The position numbers and the translations under genes are program-made. From Hericium rajendrae (taxonomy: Eukaryota; Basidiomycota; Agaricomycetes; Russulales; Hericiaceae), in the NCBI GenBank assembly GCA_033439255.1, contig CM065889.1:868001-932000 (forward strand): 64,000 nucleotides of DNA, in the 5' to 3' direction. Each line of letters starts with the position of its first letter. Within the stretch, counting starts at the first letter, position 1. The notes below the pieces were generated by a model, which worked only from the letters and a program-made list of their open reading frames with translations, was not told where the DNA came from and made no database searches. This document shows, piece after piece, positions 36,490 to 49,347 of this stretch.

Positions 36490-37279
36490 ATGTCTCTTAG
36501 ACATGGCAAGACCAGGCCCATTGCAAGGTCTATATTGAAGGGACTTCTGCCCAATCAATCCACTTATATTCGGCGATGGAGTACTCTATGCGGATGTCTG
36601 TAGGCGATAAAACAAAGAGGCTCTAGAAAGGCTTGTCCGATTGCGGAGTTTTATCCTCGTAGTATTTGCCAATCTAAGGAATATGTAAATGTAAAGCACC
36701 AGAGTAGTCGGCCAGCCACGTACGATAGGCAGCTCAACCAGCAGACCATATTTCACCTTCGGCGTGACGGACAGAAACTGTTTAAGGGTGAGGCCGCGCA
36801 ATTCAACTGGAATGGAGATGCACGTACGAATAAAGCCGCGGTTCCAAGGCCGACACCCCACATCCCGAGAGCTGGAGCCCAATGCTTCAAGGACTGCAAT
36901 CACGAATAAGCCTTCCATTCAGGCAACGATCATAACATGTTGCACATACGTTTACGGTCAATGTACCGACTCTCCGAGTGGGAGGTGTGGAGTGATACAC
37001 TATTTGTGCCATGTCTGCTAGAAAAAAAAAGGCAAATGGAGCGAAAGGACAAAGGAGTTATGAGGAAGCTATCGCGGAGAGAAATTGCGAACTGTTCCGA
37101 TGCTTTCGTTGACGAGACGTGACAGTGCTAGTTGTGTCACAGAAACGTCACGCGTCTTCTGCACGGAGCTTTGCTTTGCGGATATCTTGTCGCTGACTTC
37201 CAGTCATCCCTGCTTGTTGGACAGCTTTCATACATCCGTCTTATTGCTATCTGGATCCCGCATTATACTACTTTGACTG
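36490..37279. other. Intergenic, one unrecognised open frame
   Basis: A 110-codon frame is open on the minus strand from 36918 to 36586, starting MEGLFVIAVLEALG and containing a hydrophobic stretch. It overlaps open sequence on the plus strand and resembles no known family. The rest is AT-rich and probably the NOP16 promoter. Confidence 0.3.
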
Positions 37280-38214
37280 ATGGCCAATCCCCGTCAGCGT
37301 CGAAAAACTCGATCCTCTTCATACAAAGCTGTCCACCACTCGCGGCGGGCGAAGAAGATTCTGAAGAAGCAGCCAGGTATAATATACTCTTTAGCGTTCT
37401 GTTTCGATCATTCATTCCATGCCAATTAGCTATATGCGGGCCAAAAGTGCTGCATGATGCCTGGGACAAGCACAAAACCGTACGGCAAAAGTGAGTATCT
37501 CCTGGACTTCCATTGCTTGCCGGCAATTTTTGATCTCCACCTGTCGATAGTTATGCGGCTCTCGGACTCTCCACTTCCCTGAATCCGAGGAATTCTGGTG
37601 GTGTGGAGTCCAGCCAAGCAGGAAGGGAAGAACCACAGGATATTGACACTCGTCTGACAAGTCCAGAATTACCCGGAAGGAGGTACGAGGCTGGCGGAAC
37701 TCCCGTGGGCTTCGGACGGATTATTCGAGACGAGCATGGAAATGCAATTGACGTTGAGATGGAGGAAAGCAGTGATGATAGCCGAGACCCCCAAGAGGAG
37801 TCCCTCATAGAGGACAGGGTTTCGGCCGTGAACCATGACACTGTCAGCTGGGTGACCCTAGGACGGGATCCTCGGCATGTTCACAAAGAAACCGAAGTCG
37901 TTCAAGGTGAGTACACGTCGTGAATGTCGATGTCTTCCCAGAATCTGCCCTATATGCATGTGTAGGGCATCGTCTGTGAATCTTGCTGTCATATTGACAT
38001 ATCCTTGCATCTCCCAGCATTGGAAACTGTTTCTTCGTCAACCAAACCCGTTTCACGATTTACTTCGGCTAAAGAAATCGCTTATCTGCTCCGCCTCACC
38101 GCAAAGTACAACAACGATGTTGATGCCATGGCACGGGATCGCCGTCTCAATCCAGATCAGCGCACAGCAGGAGAGATTAGTCGGGCAATACGAAAAGCTA
38201 ACATGAAGCTTTAG
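37280..38214 (+). CDS. NOP16: Ribosome biogenesis protein NOP16
   Basis: NOP16 is a nucleolar factor needed for 60S ribosomal subunit assembly. The start MANPRQRRKTRSSSYKAVHH is the family hallmark, followed by SRRAKKILKKQP. After a short intron come VLHDAWDKHKTVRQ, NYAALGLSTSLNP and GTPVGFGRIIRDEHGNAIDV. The C-terminus reads FTSAKEIAYLLRLTAKYNND and then DVDAMARDRRLNPDQRTAGE, ending RAIRKANMKL at the TAG 38212-38214. Three introns. The strongly basic composition suits a nucleolar RNA-associated protein. Confidence 0.94.
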
Positions 38215-39268
38215 AAGCTCATGTCGACAGGGTCACCATAGCGGCTATGCTACAGGCAGATGGCTATTTGCTTCTGTTCGCGCGCATTGGACGATGAATA
38301 GCCTAAATTTGATCAGCCTATCAGCTGGGAGAGTTCCATGCTCGCAATGACGGATCAGGGTATATCCGGACCGTGAGCATGCGTGCACTTGCGCAGCTCG
38401 TTTCGCGTGGGGAGATACTTACATTTGCGCCTCATCATCATCTTCCAAGGGGTGTCATTTCATGATTTTGCCAGCGAATGGTTGCTGGAGTGCATGGAAC
38501 TCTATGATTATTTACGTGAGTTCCACCTAAAGTATCAGTGAATGACAGCCGAGGTTCTTCGGGATGTCGCGTTGGCTGAGAAAAGCAAACTGCGCTGTGC
38601 AGGGGCTGGATCGGTAGTGACGAGGAGCAGAGCGCCGATTCGCAGGGGCCGGGATGCTGTTCGTGGTGGACGAAGTCTTAGAGGAATGCTGATCGTGCGA
38701 CAGGGCCATACTTAGGGTGTAACACAAATAGAGCAAGGCATAAAGGCAAGATTATCGTTGTGCTGGAACAAGAAATTCGTCAAGGCTCGAATCCGGTTTC
38801 GAAGGCTGGGAGGAGGATTCGATGGATGTATTGAAACGGGACTTGCGGTGTAGAAATGAGGAGAATCTAAGGTACCTGCAAGACCGGCAAAGTTGAGGTA
38901 TGATTACGAGATGGACTAATATTGAAGGCGGACAAGAGGCGCCGAGAAGCTACAAAGGAAAGGCAACTTCGCTGCGGATCTCGAAAGTGGCCTAGAATCC
39001 GACGGAACAGGGTGGAGGTTGTTTAGAGGGAAAGATGACGATAAGTCATTTCTGGTCAACAATTTCGACGCACTCTTCCCATCTGGCCGCCTTCTATTGA
39101 CAGTTTTGCATTGATATCTGAATCCCCCCACCGTGCCTCTTTTCGACACCCAATATTCTGTCTTCTCCCTCCATTCCGCGATAGCCGTCACTGACATTCC
39201 CTGCTCGTCTAGAGTCCGTTCGCCTTTAAAAGCTCTGAGTGTGTTCGATTACACCCCGGTCACACGCG
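38215..39268. other. 1 kb intergenic, nothing recognised
   Basis: Several short frames occur on both strands but none is conserved in appearance. The plus strand from 39,120 is pyrimidine-rich and leads into the Zn2Cys6 gene, so its promoter and 5' leader probably lie there. A GTAAGTATC on the minus strand near 38,430 could be a donor of a small unrecognised gene. Confidence 0.35.
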
Positions 39269-42137
39269 ATGCCTCACCGATCTCCCACACCGACTGTCAA
39301 GAGCGCCTCGCGCAGTCCATATGCTAAGAATCGTCGCATTTCAGGTCAGCCCAAGTCGAGTAGACAGCAATTCTCAGCATGCGGCGCATGTCGCATGAGA
39401 AGGTAACGCTGCATTTCGTGTCGACAACCGCAATTTGTGCTGATAATCCGTGTAGGGTGCGCTGTGATCTGAAAGACCTTCCATTCGCGCCGAATGGGCA
39501 GCAGCCATCATGCTCGAACTGCAAAGAACGAGGATTAAAATGCGTGTAGGTTGTTCGCTTGCCACATGTCAGGCCTGTTCAACGTGTTGCGATCTAGAGA
39601 CGAGTTCGCCGAAGTGAAAGCGGTCAAGCTCCTTCGGCGCGGGCGCCGGCTCCAACAGGTGGAGTGAGTACCTGACACGCTACTTTGCCGCATGTCGTCC
39701 TCAGCCACTTATATCATGTCTTGTAGAGCTGTTTACGGCAAGTCCTTGGACGAAGAGGGCGGACTGTTCAGCGTACCATCGTTTGCGCCGAGTTTGATAC
39801 CGAAGCTGCATCCGCAATTTTTCTCGTCAGATTTCTTTCGCAGACTTCAAGTCCAGCGTAGGTCCTTTCAACTTCATCTTATCCGTCCCATCTTGACTTG
39901 TCCCGCACCAAATCGGTAGATCCCGTCATCGACACTTCCGAGTTCGCCGTGCGCTTCTCCGAGTACACAAAAGGTAATTACAATTCCCTCGGCATTCCAG
40001 GCCAGATACTGTCTGTGGTCTTTGCCGTCTGGGCCGTGAGTTTTGGTGTCAACGGGTATGGAATTGAGGACGCATCAAATACCATGCATGATATAAGTGG
40101 CCGTCAGGAGCGCACAAATGAGATGGTCAGGGAGATTTTGCAGCTTGTCGACGTCCATGGAATCTGGCGACGGCCTACTTGGGATGGCGTCCGAGCGCTT
40201 CTCCTCCTTCTACCCTTGACCCAAGGTACTTGCCTTATCTTCGATTCTATGACGCTGCGAGGCTCATTTGCCTCTTACATTCAGACGTGCAGACGCCAAT
40301 GGAACGACTGGTACGTGATCAAGCGCTCCCTTGGCTTGTGATGTCTTATGATCCAAACCAGGTTACATATGAAGCAATTGTCAGCCAGGTATTCACGCTT
40401 TGCAGCTTGGCGTCGGTTTCCTCCGTTGGAAGCGGACAGGGCCAGGTTGTCGATGTCCTCGTCCGGGCTCGTATTTTTTGGTATTCACATATCGTTGAAG
40501 GCATCACGAGTGGGCTTCGTGGTGGTCGCTTACTCCTGTGTGTGGATACAATTCATTCAGACGCATACGCGCTAACAACGCACAAATTGTTCCAGATCGG
40601 ATGACGATCTTCTGCATTTCGAGCAGACATTGCCATCAAATACCATGTCACGGACCTCCTCAGCATATGCATTTCTTCATCAGTGTACACTTCCGCCTCT
40701 TCATCTTGCTTCCGTGTGTCGAAGGGTGCATGCTGCATTGACCGGCCCAAAGGCACGGCAGGATGATGAGATAGATGAGAAAACATTGGTGGATGTCTGG
40801 AGACTCTTGGAGAAATCTTGGAAGGAATTCGATGACTTACGGTCATTGTCACCCGATATCGTCATGTCTCCAGACGAGGTCGAGCGTTACGTGAGCGGCT
40901 GGCAGGTATGGAATTATTGTTTTCCATTGAAAATCTCTAGTTGACGTTCCTGACTATCCCCAGATATTCATTTTTGAGTGCCGTGAGTATCCCTTTTATC
41001 GTTTGTGTTATTTCTCCATACCAACTCATCACTGTGTCAGTGAACGTGATCAGGGAGACGTTGAAGCAAAGGATCGTGATTCACCTGAATCATGGTGACG
41101 AGAGCTTTGGCGTAGTCTCTTCGCGTGCCCCCTGTCCTTCGCAAGACAAGGCTAGCCGTCTGCTGAGAATTGCTGACGAGAAATGTCATGGAACACTCGC
41201 GCACGTGCTTACTATTATCCGTCAGCATCTCACCACTTCCTTCTTCGAGTACGATGCCTATTTGGCCCGTGATGGGTGCTTTTTCGCTGGCTTTTTGCTG
41301 GCCGGTGGGACTGGCGGCGACGATGATGTGCATATGTGCCTCCGGGCGCTGCGGCGGATGCGTTGGGCATTCTCCAAGAGCGAGGAGAGAGAAAGGACAA
41401 TCAAGGCAGCCTGGGAGGCGAGGAAAGCCGCACAAGGTCGTCGGCTGCCATCTGCCTCTGACGGGAGTTCAGGGACGGCATACGCAAAATCCATTCCGGA
41501 TTCCACATGCGATCTCAGGCGACCATTATCTCCTCTTTCCATTCCATCCTCGACTTCGAGTCCCAGATCTGCCGTCTTTCATGACGGCTTTTCCCTGCCA
41601 GCCCAAGACGATGGCAGCTGGGAATCACCACCGCCCTCAGCCGCGTCGTCTGGTTCCCATTCACAATCGGATCTGATTGCCGGGACAAAATGCCAAAAAC
41701 GTTCTCCGTCTGCAGTTCATTGTGCTAATGGGTCGACAGCATATCTTGCTGGGGTGCGAGTCGTGGCAGATAGCCTCCACCATGTCTCACCGTCTTCGGA
41801 TAACAGCTCTGGTTCGACACCCGGGACTCGAAGAGTATCCCCGGCCCTACTTTTCTACCCTCCTACCGAAATGCCCCCATATTCCTTCCCATCAGGTGCC
41901 GACCTGTCGTCAGCTTTGCATTCCGACACAGCGGGCACAGCTCTTTCCACCTCTCAGCCTAGCAGCAACAGGCATCCGGCCTTGCAGGATTCATTTAGTG
42001 CCGTATATCGCGAGCCATCCTCGTACTACCCCTCGCGCTCCGCTGTGTTCCCGTCAGCTGTCATTCCAGCATCCATTGAGTCTTTGGGTAACAGTTCAAA
42101 CCAGAGCTTTGGCGATCATCAATCATACTTTCAATGA
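39269..42137 (+). CDS. Zn(II)2Cys6 fungal transcription factor
   Basis: The start at 39269 gives MPHRSPTPTVKSASRSPYAK. The binuclear zinc cluster reads CGACRMRRVRCD with an intron inside, then CSNCKERGLKC, which is the DNA-binding head of fungal Gal4-type regulators. A basic linker follows. The middle homology region extends over about 39,700-41,420, with SVVFAVWAVSFGVNGYG, FTLCSLASVSSVGSGQG and GCFFAGFLLAGGTGGDDDVH. The last exon (to 42137) is a long Ser/Pro-rich tail that may activate transcription and ends FGDHQSYFQ. About eight introns. The target genes are unknown; no metabolic cluster is next to it. Confidence 0.9.
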
Positions 42138-42703
42138 GGCTACATGGCATCTTGTTGGCAGTCGACTTGTGTCTCCTATTTTTGGTATTCAAAATTACCC
42201 TCATTGCCGAACCCTGCATCGCGTGCTTTTCTTGGTATCGATGACTTTTCATTCATTCTGCCCATTTTGTTCATCATTTTTTGATACTTTCTGGATATAT
42301 AGCTTTTGATTGGTCTTTCGTTTGTGGGACATAAGATTAATAGACATACGCGTCCAGCATCATCATGCGATCATAAAATCTGTGGTCGGTGATACAGTAC
42401 TAATAGATCGTGCATTCGGGCACCAATGGCTCCCAAAGTCAAGCTTCAGGCGTTGTGTGTCGATTGACTGTGGTATACTTTGAGGGCTGGGTTGAATCCA
42501 TAAATTTACTGGACACTGGATTCGAGGTTGTTCCAAAAAGCGTGCGCAGCAACCTGCATATCTGGTTCATCGGAAACGACCGAAAACATGGCGCGATGCC
42601 AGTGCGACACAGCCGACGCACCACATGCACCCGGCCTGAGACTCGGTACCTATTAGCACAGCTGCAACATCCTGTCTTTTCTTGCAGTCGTCGTACGTAG
42701 AAC
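42138..42703. other. Intergenic region
   Basis: This stretch holds the 3' untranslated region of the Zn2Cys6 gene and the promoter of the zinc-ribbon gene. It is T-rich on the plus strand to about 42,330. No other gene was recognised. Confidence 0.45.
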
Positions 42704-43336
42704 ATGGACTTTTTCTGTACGTCCTTCCTGTCTAAATGCGTGTGCTGATCCTGATTATCTGTTGTATCCGTTAGTCTGCCTTCCCATCTTCTGTAAGCTG
42801 CTGTGAATCGCTAGCCTCGACGTCTTACCTGTAGCGATCTGACGTTTCCGTCCAATGTCTCATTCCAGTTGGCTGTCCCACAAAGATAAAGCCTGAAGGC
42901 GATCAAACTCCTCGGATATGTCCAAGGTGTCACAATGGTTCGTTCAAATTCTCACACTATCGTGCAGCGACTGACGGACAGTGTCCCGCACCCTCATACT
43001 CAGTATCCGTCATATCTGCCAAGTCCCGCATGTGGTTTGAACTCTGCTTCGTACCACTCATACCTATGACTGCAAAGCATATCTGGATCTGCGGAATCTG
43101 TCAGTGGAGTGTGCCGATGCAACCTGGGCAGGTATTTGTCCGTTCGTATCTGACACCGGTCTGATGCGCAGCATTGCAGCTGGGAGCCCGTTGTGCCTGG
43201 TGCAGGATATCAGCATCCCAATATAGGCCAGCGGGGCGGAGGACCAAGTTCCGCAAGTCCATTTGCCCAAACGCAAGGGCCGTTCCAGCCTGGCTATCAA
43301 CCCGCTTACTTCCCCAACCAGCCTCCGCCCAAGTAG
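42704..43336 (+). CDS. Small zinc-ribbon protein with Pro/Gly-rich tail
   Basis: Four exons join in frame. The first is only MDFF plus one base, from 42704. The second starts with GCPTKIKPEGDQTPRICPRC after a TTCCAG acceptor near 42,870. The third has SVISAKSRMWFELCFVPLIP and HIWICGICQWSVPMQPG. The fourth gives WEPVVPGAGYQHPNIG and the tail ending YFPNQPPPK at the TAG 43334-43336. CPRC and CGIC form a four-cysteine zinc ribbon. Short fungal proteins with this layout are widespread and uncharacterised. The aromatic stretch between the Cys pairs could contact a membrane. A standard gene finder may miss it because of the tiny first exon. Confidence 0.8.
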
Positions 43337-43414
43337 CACATACGCAGTGGATGTTTTGTTTTCATAATCATGTGCCGTGCATTTTGTAATTGTCATATAA
43401 TGGACATTTTCGGA

Positions 43415-45210
43415 TCATGATACTGTTTTACTATCTTTACCATGGCGATGCTGACAGTATACCTGCGCGAGCAAGATTCCCACCGCTCCGGCGACGAAAG
43501 CAGCAACTAGGACGATCCCGCAGATAGCTCCAGAACTCAGCTTGATGCGACTGTTATTGTGTGAGTATACTTCTGGATGTTCTCCAATCGGCGCTGCTGG
43601 ATCTTCACCACGCTGTCTCTGAAAACGTTCCAGTGCTGATGCCGAGTCCGTCAAGTTCAACAAGCCGATAAGCGGAGGCTGTTCAGAAGTTGCTCCATGG
43701 TGGGTAACGTATACATTCTACAACACGAGCTTGTCAGTGCAAAATTTGACATTGCATAGATGGCACGCACCCGAAGGAATGCATCGCCTAAGATCCAATC
43801 TCCGGAGTTAACCTAAACATGGTGTCAGGTAAACCAAGTCGTCCAAACGCAACCCGGACAAAGGAAATGTTCTTACGGCATCACTGGCTTGAATACCACC
43901 GAGGCACCAACCTTCAGTTGGGCTTCCTTCTGCGAGGTTGACGTCTTCTGGATCAACTAGATATTCTTTCTTGCTGTGTTCGTCGCCCAGAACAAAACCG
44001 ACAGCCACGGCGCGGTTACATTTGACTTGCCATTGTCCAGAATCTAGCTTCCGTGAAGAGCCGACCGCCATCCAGAATGCGTCGACATCATTCGTCGGAC
44101 CAAGAATGAATGTCGTCCCGGTGTCCAAAACAGCGATTGGTGTGGGAGAGCCAGACACGCGAGATGGTGCCAGAGAAGTTATCGACATGCTTGAGCTAAG
44201 CGTGATAGCATGCAAAGGAAGCTTCCAGTAGTCCATAGAAGAACGCCGACCAGTATAGACGGGTGTATAAGCCAATATTTCGCTGGAGTTCGCGAATGCA
44301 TGATCGAGCTTCCCGAGGCTGAAAGAAGAATCGTCGCTGTGACGACCCAGTTGGAAAGCGAAGAAACGATGTGCATCGTCAAAGTATGAAAACAAGTTCT
44401 CCAGCAGCGTTTTCCCAGCAGTGGCCGGTATAGCGGCAGATAATGGAAAGGAGAGACCCATTATCCCGCTATTCCCTGCACTGGATAGATTGAGACCCCG
44501 AGTTTCGTTGGCTAGTGCTTTTTGTAACGTTGATCAGCCGGAAAAAATGCTAGTAATTGATATCGCTTACCGAGGACTTGAGAAGATATTTGATAGGGTC
44601 CAAGGGTGACTGTATCAAATCCAATAGCACCAGAGACAGTGCCAATCAAGTAAGTGAGCTTGAAGTCGAAGGAAGACAACGAGAGTGAATCTGTAGCGTT
44701 ATATTTGACAACACCAGAGCAGTCCATGCCGGTACAATTTGAGGAAACGACCCACTGAGTGATCAGCAGAGCATTGGTAAGAAGGCGGGCGATGGACGGG
44801 GCAACGTGTTACGAACTAAGTCTGAAGATCCCGTGTCAAGGATGACGCCGAGTTTTTGTCCGCCGATGCTAGGGAAGATCGTGTAAGAGACAACGGGGAA
44901 CAAGTGCTGGAGCTGAAGAAGAACCTGATGTGTGCAATGTATGCGCTTCACGAAGAGCAAGTGAGCGCTGGTCTCACAAGATGTGGATGTTGGTGACATA
45001 CAAATCTTGACTATTGCTGATGGGTACTTCGCTATTGCCCCGTACTGATGGCAAACTAGCTGCACCAAACGGGGTGCCGTCTCTGCGTGCGCGAATGAGG
45101 GGGATTGTGAAGCCCTGAGCTATCTGGTCACCAGAGGGCGATTGGATAACGAAGCTGGCAGACGCAAGGATCCAGAAGGAGAGAACGAGCAAGAAAGGCC
45201 GTTGGCTCAT
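43415..45210 (-). CDS. Pepsin-like aspartic protease (A1) with C-terminal membrane anchor
   Basis: The start at 45210 gives MSQRPFLLVLSFWILASASF, a clear signal peptide. The first active-site motif is VILDTGSSDL, the second AVLDTGTTF. Typical surrounding sequence includes IGTVSGAIGFDTVTLGPYQI, GIMGLSFPLS and DWILGDAFLRNVYV. After the catalytic part there is a short linker and one hydrophobic segment, GAICGIVLVAAFVAGAVGIL, with a basic tail, so the enzyme is probably secreted and held at the cell surface, like fungal yapsins. About seven introns. The end is taken at 43415; a GTATAC donor near 43,463 could change the last residues. It is divergent from YPT1, with 250 bp between the starts. Confidence 0.92.
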
Positions 45211-45460
45211 GTTGCACACTAGCAAAGAACTAAAGATGGCTTGGAGTGAACATGCTGGAAGGCGAGATGAAGGGAAAGGCAGCCTGGGCCTGGCAGACAA
45301 GACCAACATGGATCTGCGAGGCGCGGCGCTGTGCCTCGTGGCCGTCACAGTGGCCCTACCGGAAGGACGCGTCACATCACTGCCTCGCAACTTACTTTAG
45401 ACCATCGTCCTCCTCGATCCCCCCAGTCCTAGGTCTTTCTTCCTACCCACCTTTCCAGCC

Positions 45461-46340
<880 letters not shown>

Positions 46341-46717
46341 TTACATCCCACACCGCATTTACGTTTCTGCTTCCGCTGTTACCTCCATTCTCACGCGCTG
46401 TTGGTATCCGTCCATGTGTTCTGACGCTAGTCAGTCATCTTTTCCTCTTGCTTTAGGACTGACTTAACTATACTGCTATATTGCTCATGGTCAATAAATA
46501 CTATCAGCCATATGTACGGTATCTGTCGCGTTCTCGACAATGCAGTGTGGTCATAACTTGAAGTAGTTGTCGCTAGGCTTAGGCTGGAACAAGCTGCTTC
46601 GACACCCTGCTCTATTGCCATTTGCAAAAGTGTTGGCGCGATGCACATCAGGAACCTTGACAACTTTCTGATTGACCTGCGGTGTCTGACAGAATCTGGT
46701 GCAAGTTAAATCAGATG
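46341..46717. other. Intergenic between YPT1 and the transposon
   Basis: This contains the YPT1 3' untranslated region. A 78-codon minus-strand frame (46,663-46,427) is not recognised. The TA at 46718-46719 is the likely target site of the adjoining Tc1-type element. Confidence 0.45.
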
Positions 46718-47424
46718 TACAGTGGCGTGCAAAAATATCGCAGGGTCCGCGCTTTGAGTGATGTGCGCTGTGCTCGCAAAATTGACTGTAGTGTAAAACT
46801 TTATATACAAAAGTTGTAGCTTAGGATGTGTAGAATATGAATACAAAAAAAAAAATTCATGGATTTGACTAATGTTTGGAGGGATCAGAGCCCAGGAATG
46901 CACTGAACAGAAACTTGAGGCAATTGCACTGCACAAAATCATGTCATGTACACCACAAAATTCATGCAAATATTCCAGCAATTTAGTATTTAGTATAGCC
47001 CCCTTTTGCCTCCTTCAAGGCCTCAACACGGTGTGGCATTGACTCATACAACTTCTAAATGTCCTTCAAACACAATTTCCCCCACTCCTCCTGCAAAACC
47101 TCCCACAACTCCTCAACATTGCATGGACAATGTTCACGATGATGCACAGCCCTATCCACCATGTCCCATGCATGTTCAATGATGTTCATATCTGGTGAGG
47201 ATAGTGCCCAGGGCAGTTGTTTAATGTTATGTTCATCAAGCCAGTTGCGAGCAAGCTTGGAGGTGTGCCTTGGATCAAGATCCTGCTGAAAAAGCATATC
47301 TGTGGGTCCAAGATTGTTATTGGAGAGTGTGCCGAGGAGAGATTCAGAGAGGATGGAGGTGAATTGGGCTGCATTCATGCAACCCTCAACACGATGTAGT
47401 TGTCCAGGTCCATTGTATGTCAAG

Positions 47425-47429
47425 CATCC
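47425..47429. repeat. Target-site duplication CATCC, left copy
   Basis: CATCC directly precedes the 5' LTR and is repeated right after the 3' LTR at 63347-63351. With one copy removed, the transposase reads VWGCLTYNGPG without a gap, which proves the insertion point. Confidence 0.95.
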
Positions 47430-47998
47430 TGTGACGGACGGTCCATATAAGGAAGGAGCCTCAAGACGCGCCAGCACGGACCAACCGGGGTGAGATCAGA
47501 CGACACGCACGAGTCAGCAGGCTCGGGCCGGGAGGTACCCGAGCAGGATAAGCGAGAGGAGGAAAATGTATATAAGTCGTGCGCTCTCATGTATCTAACT
47601 CACTCTTGACTACTACCTCGTTTCTTGCTTTCTCTTTCTCTCTTGCTCTCTCCCTCGTGTGATGTCGACAGCTCGATCAGTCGAGTGCCCCGCCTTTCTC
47701 GCCTTTGGCGACGCAAAGGCGCGATTGACGTTCCGCTTAGGTAAGCTCCAGCTCTTGGATTCGACGTGGCGAGTATCGCTCGCCTCCTCTTTCCTCTCAC
47801 TCTCTCGACGACTGCGTACGAGGAATCCTCGCGTGCGGTCCTCTCGAAGGTCGACCACCCTTGTTTCTGTCGTCGAGGAATCCTCAACGACACTCTAGCC
47901 TGCGCCCTAGGAGGTCTTCAACACCTCTGCACCGTACTCGCCCGCCGACCCTCGATAGTGAACCTCCGGTCGTAGCGTGACTCCCATCGTCCGTTACA
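47430..47998 (+). repeat. 5' LTR of the Gypsy element
   Basis: It has TG and CA ends. A promoter is visible: TATATAAG near 47,569, then a pyrimidine-rich start region around 47,610-47,650. A 24-bp block just upstream has inverted arms GCTCGGG and CCCGAGC (47,521-47,544). A possible primer site starts TGGATACATCC about four bases after the LTR, but the tRNA is not clear. Confidence 0.93.
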
Positions 47999-48053
47999 GA
48001 GGTGGATACATCCGGAACTCCACTATCATTCGGCCGACTAGTACATCCTCGAC

Positions 48054-49183
48054 ATGGCATCCACGTCGAGGAACGTCACGCCCTCATCGCGCCCTACTTC
48101 ATCCACTTTATCATCAGGATTCGATGTTCCGCCCAATGCCTCCAGCACTCCTCAGCTTGTTGGCAGCTCTCGATCCACAAGTCGACATGAGTGGAATGAC
48201 AACTCGCGCTCCCTCGATACGTCCCCATCGCAAAGGATAGCCAGTCTCACTAGGCGATATCGCCAACCTCATGCTGGACTGGCCGCTTTGGCTGATCGAA
48301 TGCGAAGCATCGCCGGTACCACGCTGAGCCCCGACGGCATCATAGACAACGGCATTGAGAGCGGGAGACCTCGTTATCAACTTCACCCCGATCTCTTAGA
48401 AAATGTTTGACTACTCATTCTCGAGATGCAACTCATGGTTAACTGCACCTTCGAAGTCTTAACGGTCGAAGGCATAGTCGAGAGACATGAACCTTTCATA
48501 ATCGATCGCGAAGCCCTGTTCGTACAAACCCTGAGAGGTTCACCCAGTCTACACGACATCGCGTGGGCCTGGCAAGTGTTAGGATCTCGTCTCCTTGATG
48601 CAGAGAAGTTCTTCTTCAAATATATTCACGCCTTTCAAGAAAGCGTGTACCCTTCGTCGCCAGTATCTACTACCCCAGGACTTCTTTCTGATGCTGGGAC
48701 GGGTTTAACCCCGCAAGAATGAATCTTAGAATACGTAGATACCCCGAGGTTCCATGCCAGCCTAACAGCAAATGAACGAGAACGTCTCGAAGCTGGCGAA
48801 CCTGTGCATCAAGTGTTTTCCCTTCCTAACGATCTCCTTCAATTCGAAGAAGAAGGGCTGTCACGTGCTCTCAACATGTCCCTTCCCCATTACCAGGACC
48901 AGAGCTCGTGGGCCGAGGATTCCTCAGCCCAGCACGAGTCCGGGACTGTTAGACAAGACCACTCAAACGCGCAAGCGGATGCGTCTGCGTTCACCATCGC
49001 GGATCAGTCACAAAGGCTTTCTCGCCCTGAGAGAAGGTCTCATCAAGTCTACTCTATGACCCCGGGATGGAACCTCATCACTGCTACTCCGGGTCCCGCC
49101 AACGTCTCCTTTACTCCTGCAGCTTATAGGTGAGACACACCTCTGCACATTTGTGCCAATATGCCACAGTCTTCCATGGCCGG
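48054..49183 (+). mobile_element. Gag-side leader region of the Gypsy element
   Basis: This is the part of the fossil between the 5' LTR and the first nested insertion. It shows coding-like, Ser/Thr/Pro-rich sequence beginning MASTSRNVTPSSRPTSS, with some later blocks richer in Leu and Glu. It lacks a recognisable domain. The region is degraded. Confidence 0.6.
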
Positions 49184-49347
49184 TGGAGCAGGCCAAAGGG
49201 ACACGACACAAGCCTTAGGATAGTGGCAGGATGAGGAATGTGCTACCACATGCTGACTCTGATCTAGCTCTATGCTGACTAAGCCTCTGCCTCTAGCGGT
49301 GCTATCACGTGATCTATGCCTCTCAGACCCCCTGATCTCCCACTCCA
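49184..49347 (-). repeat. 164-bp LTR, left copy
   Basis: This is the 3' LTR of the nested element when read on the minus strand. Ends are TGGAG and CTCCA. A purine tract, the probable plus-strand primer, lies just inside at about 49,350-49,362. Confidence 0.88.

Noticed and set aside
38780-38805. Possible tRNA B box (GGCTCGAATCC)
   Set aside because: No matching A box, anticodon arm or acceptor stem could be found around it.
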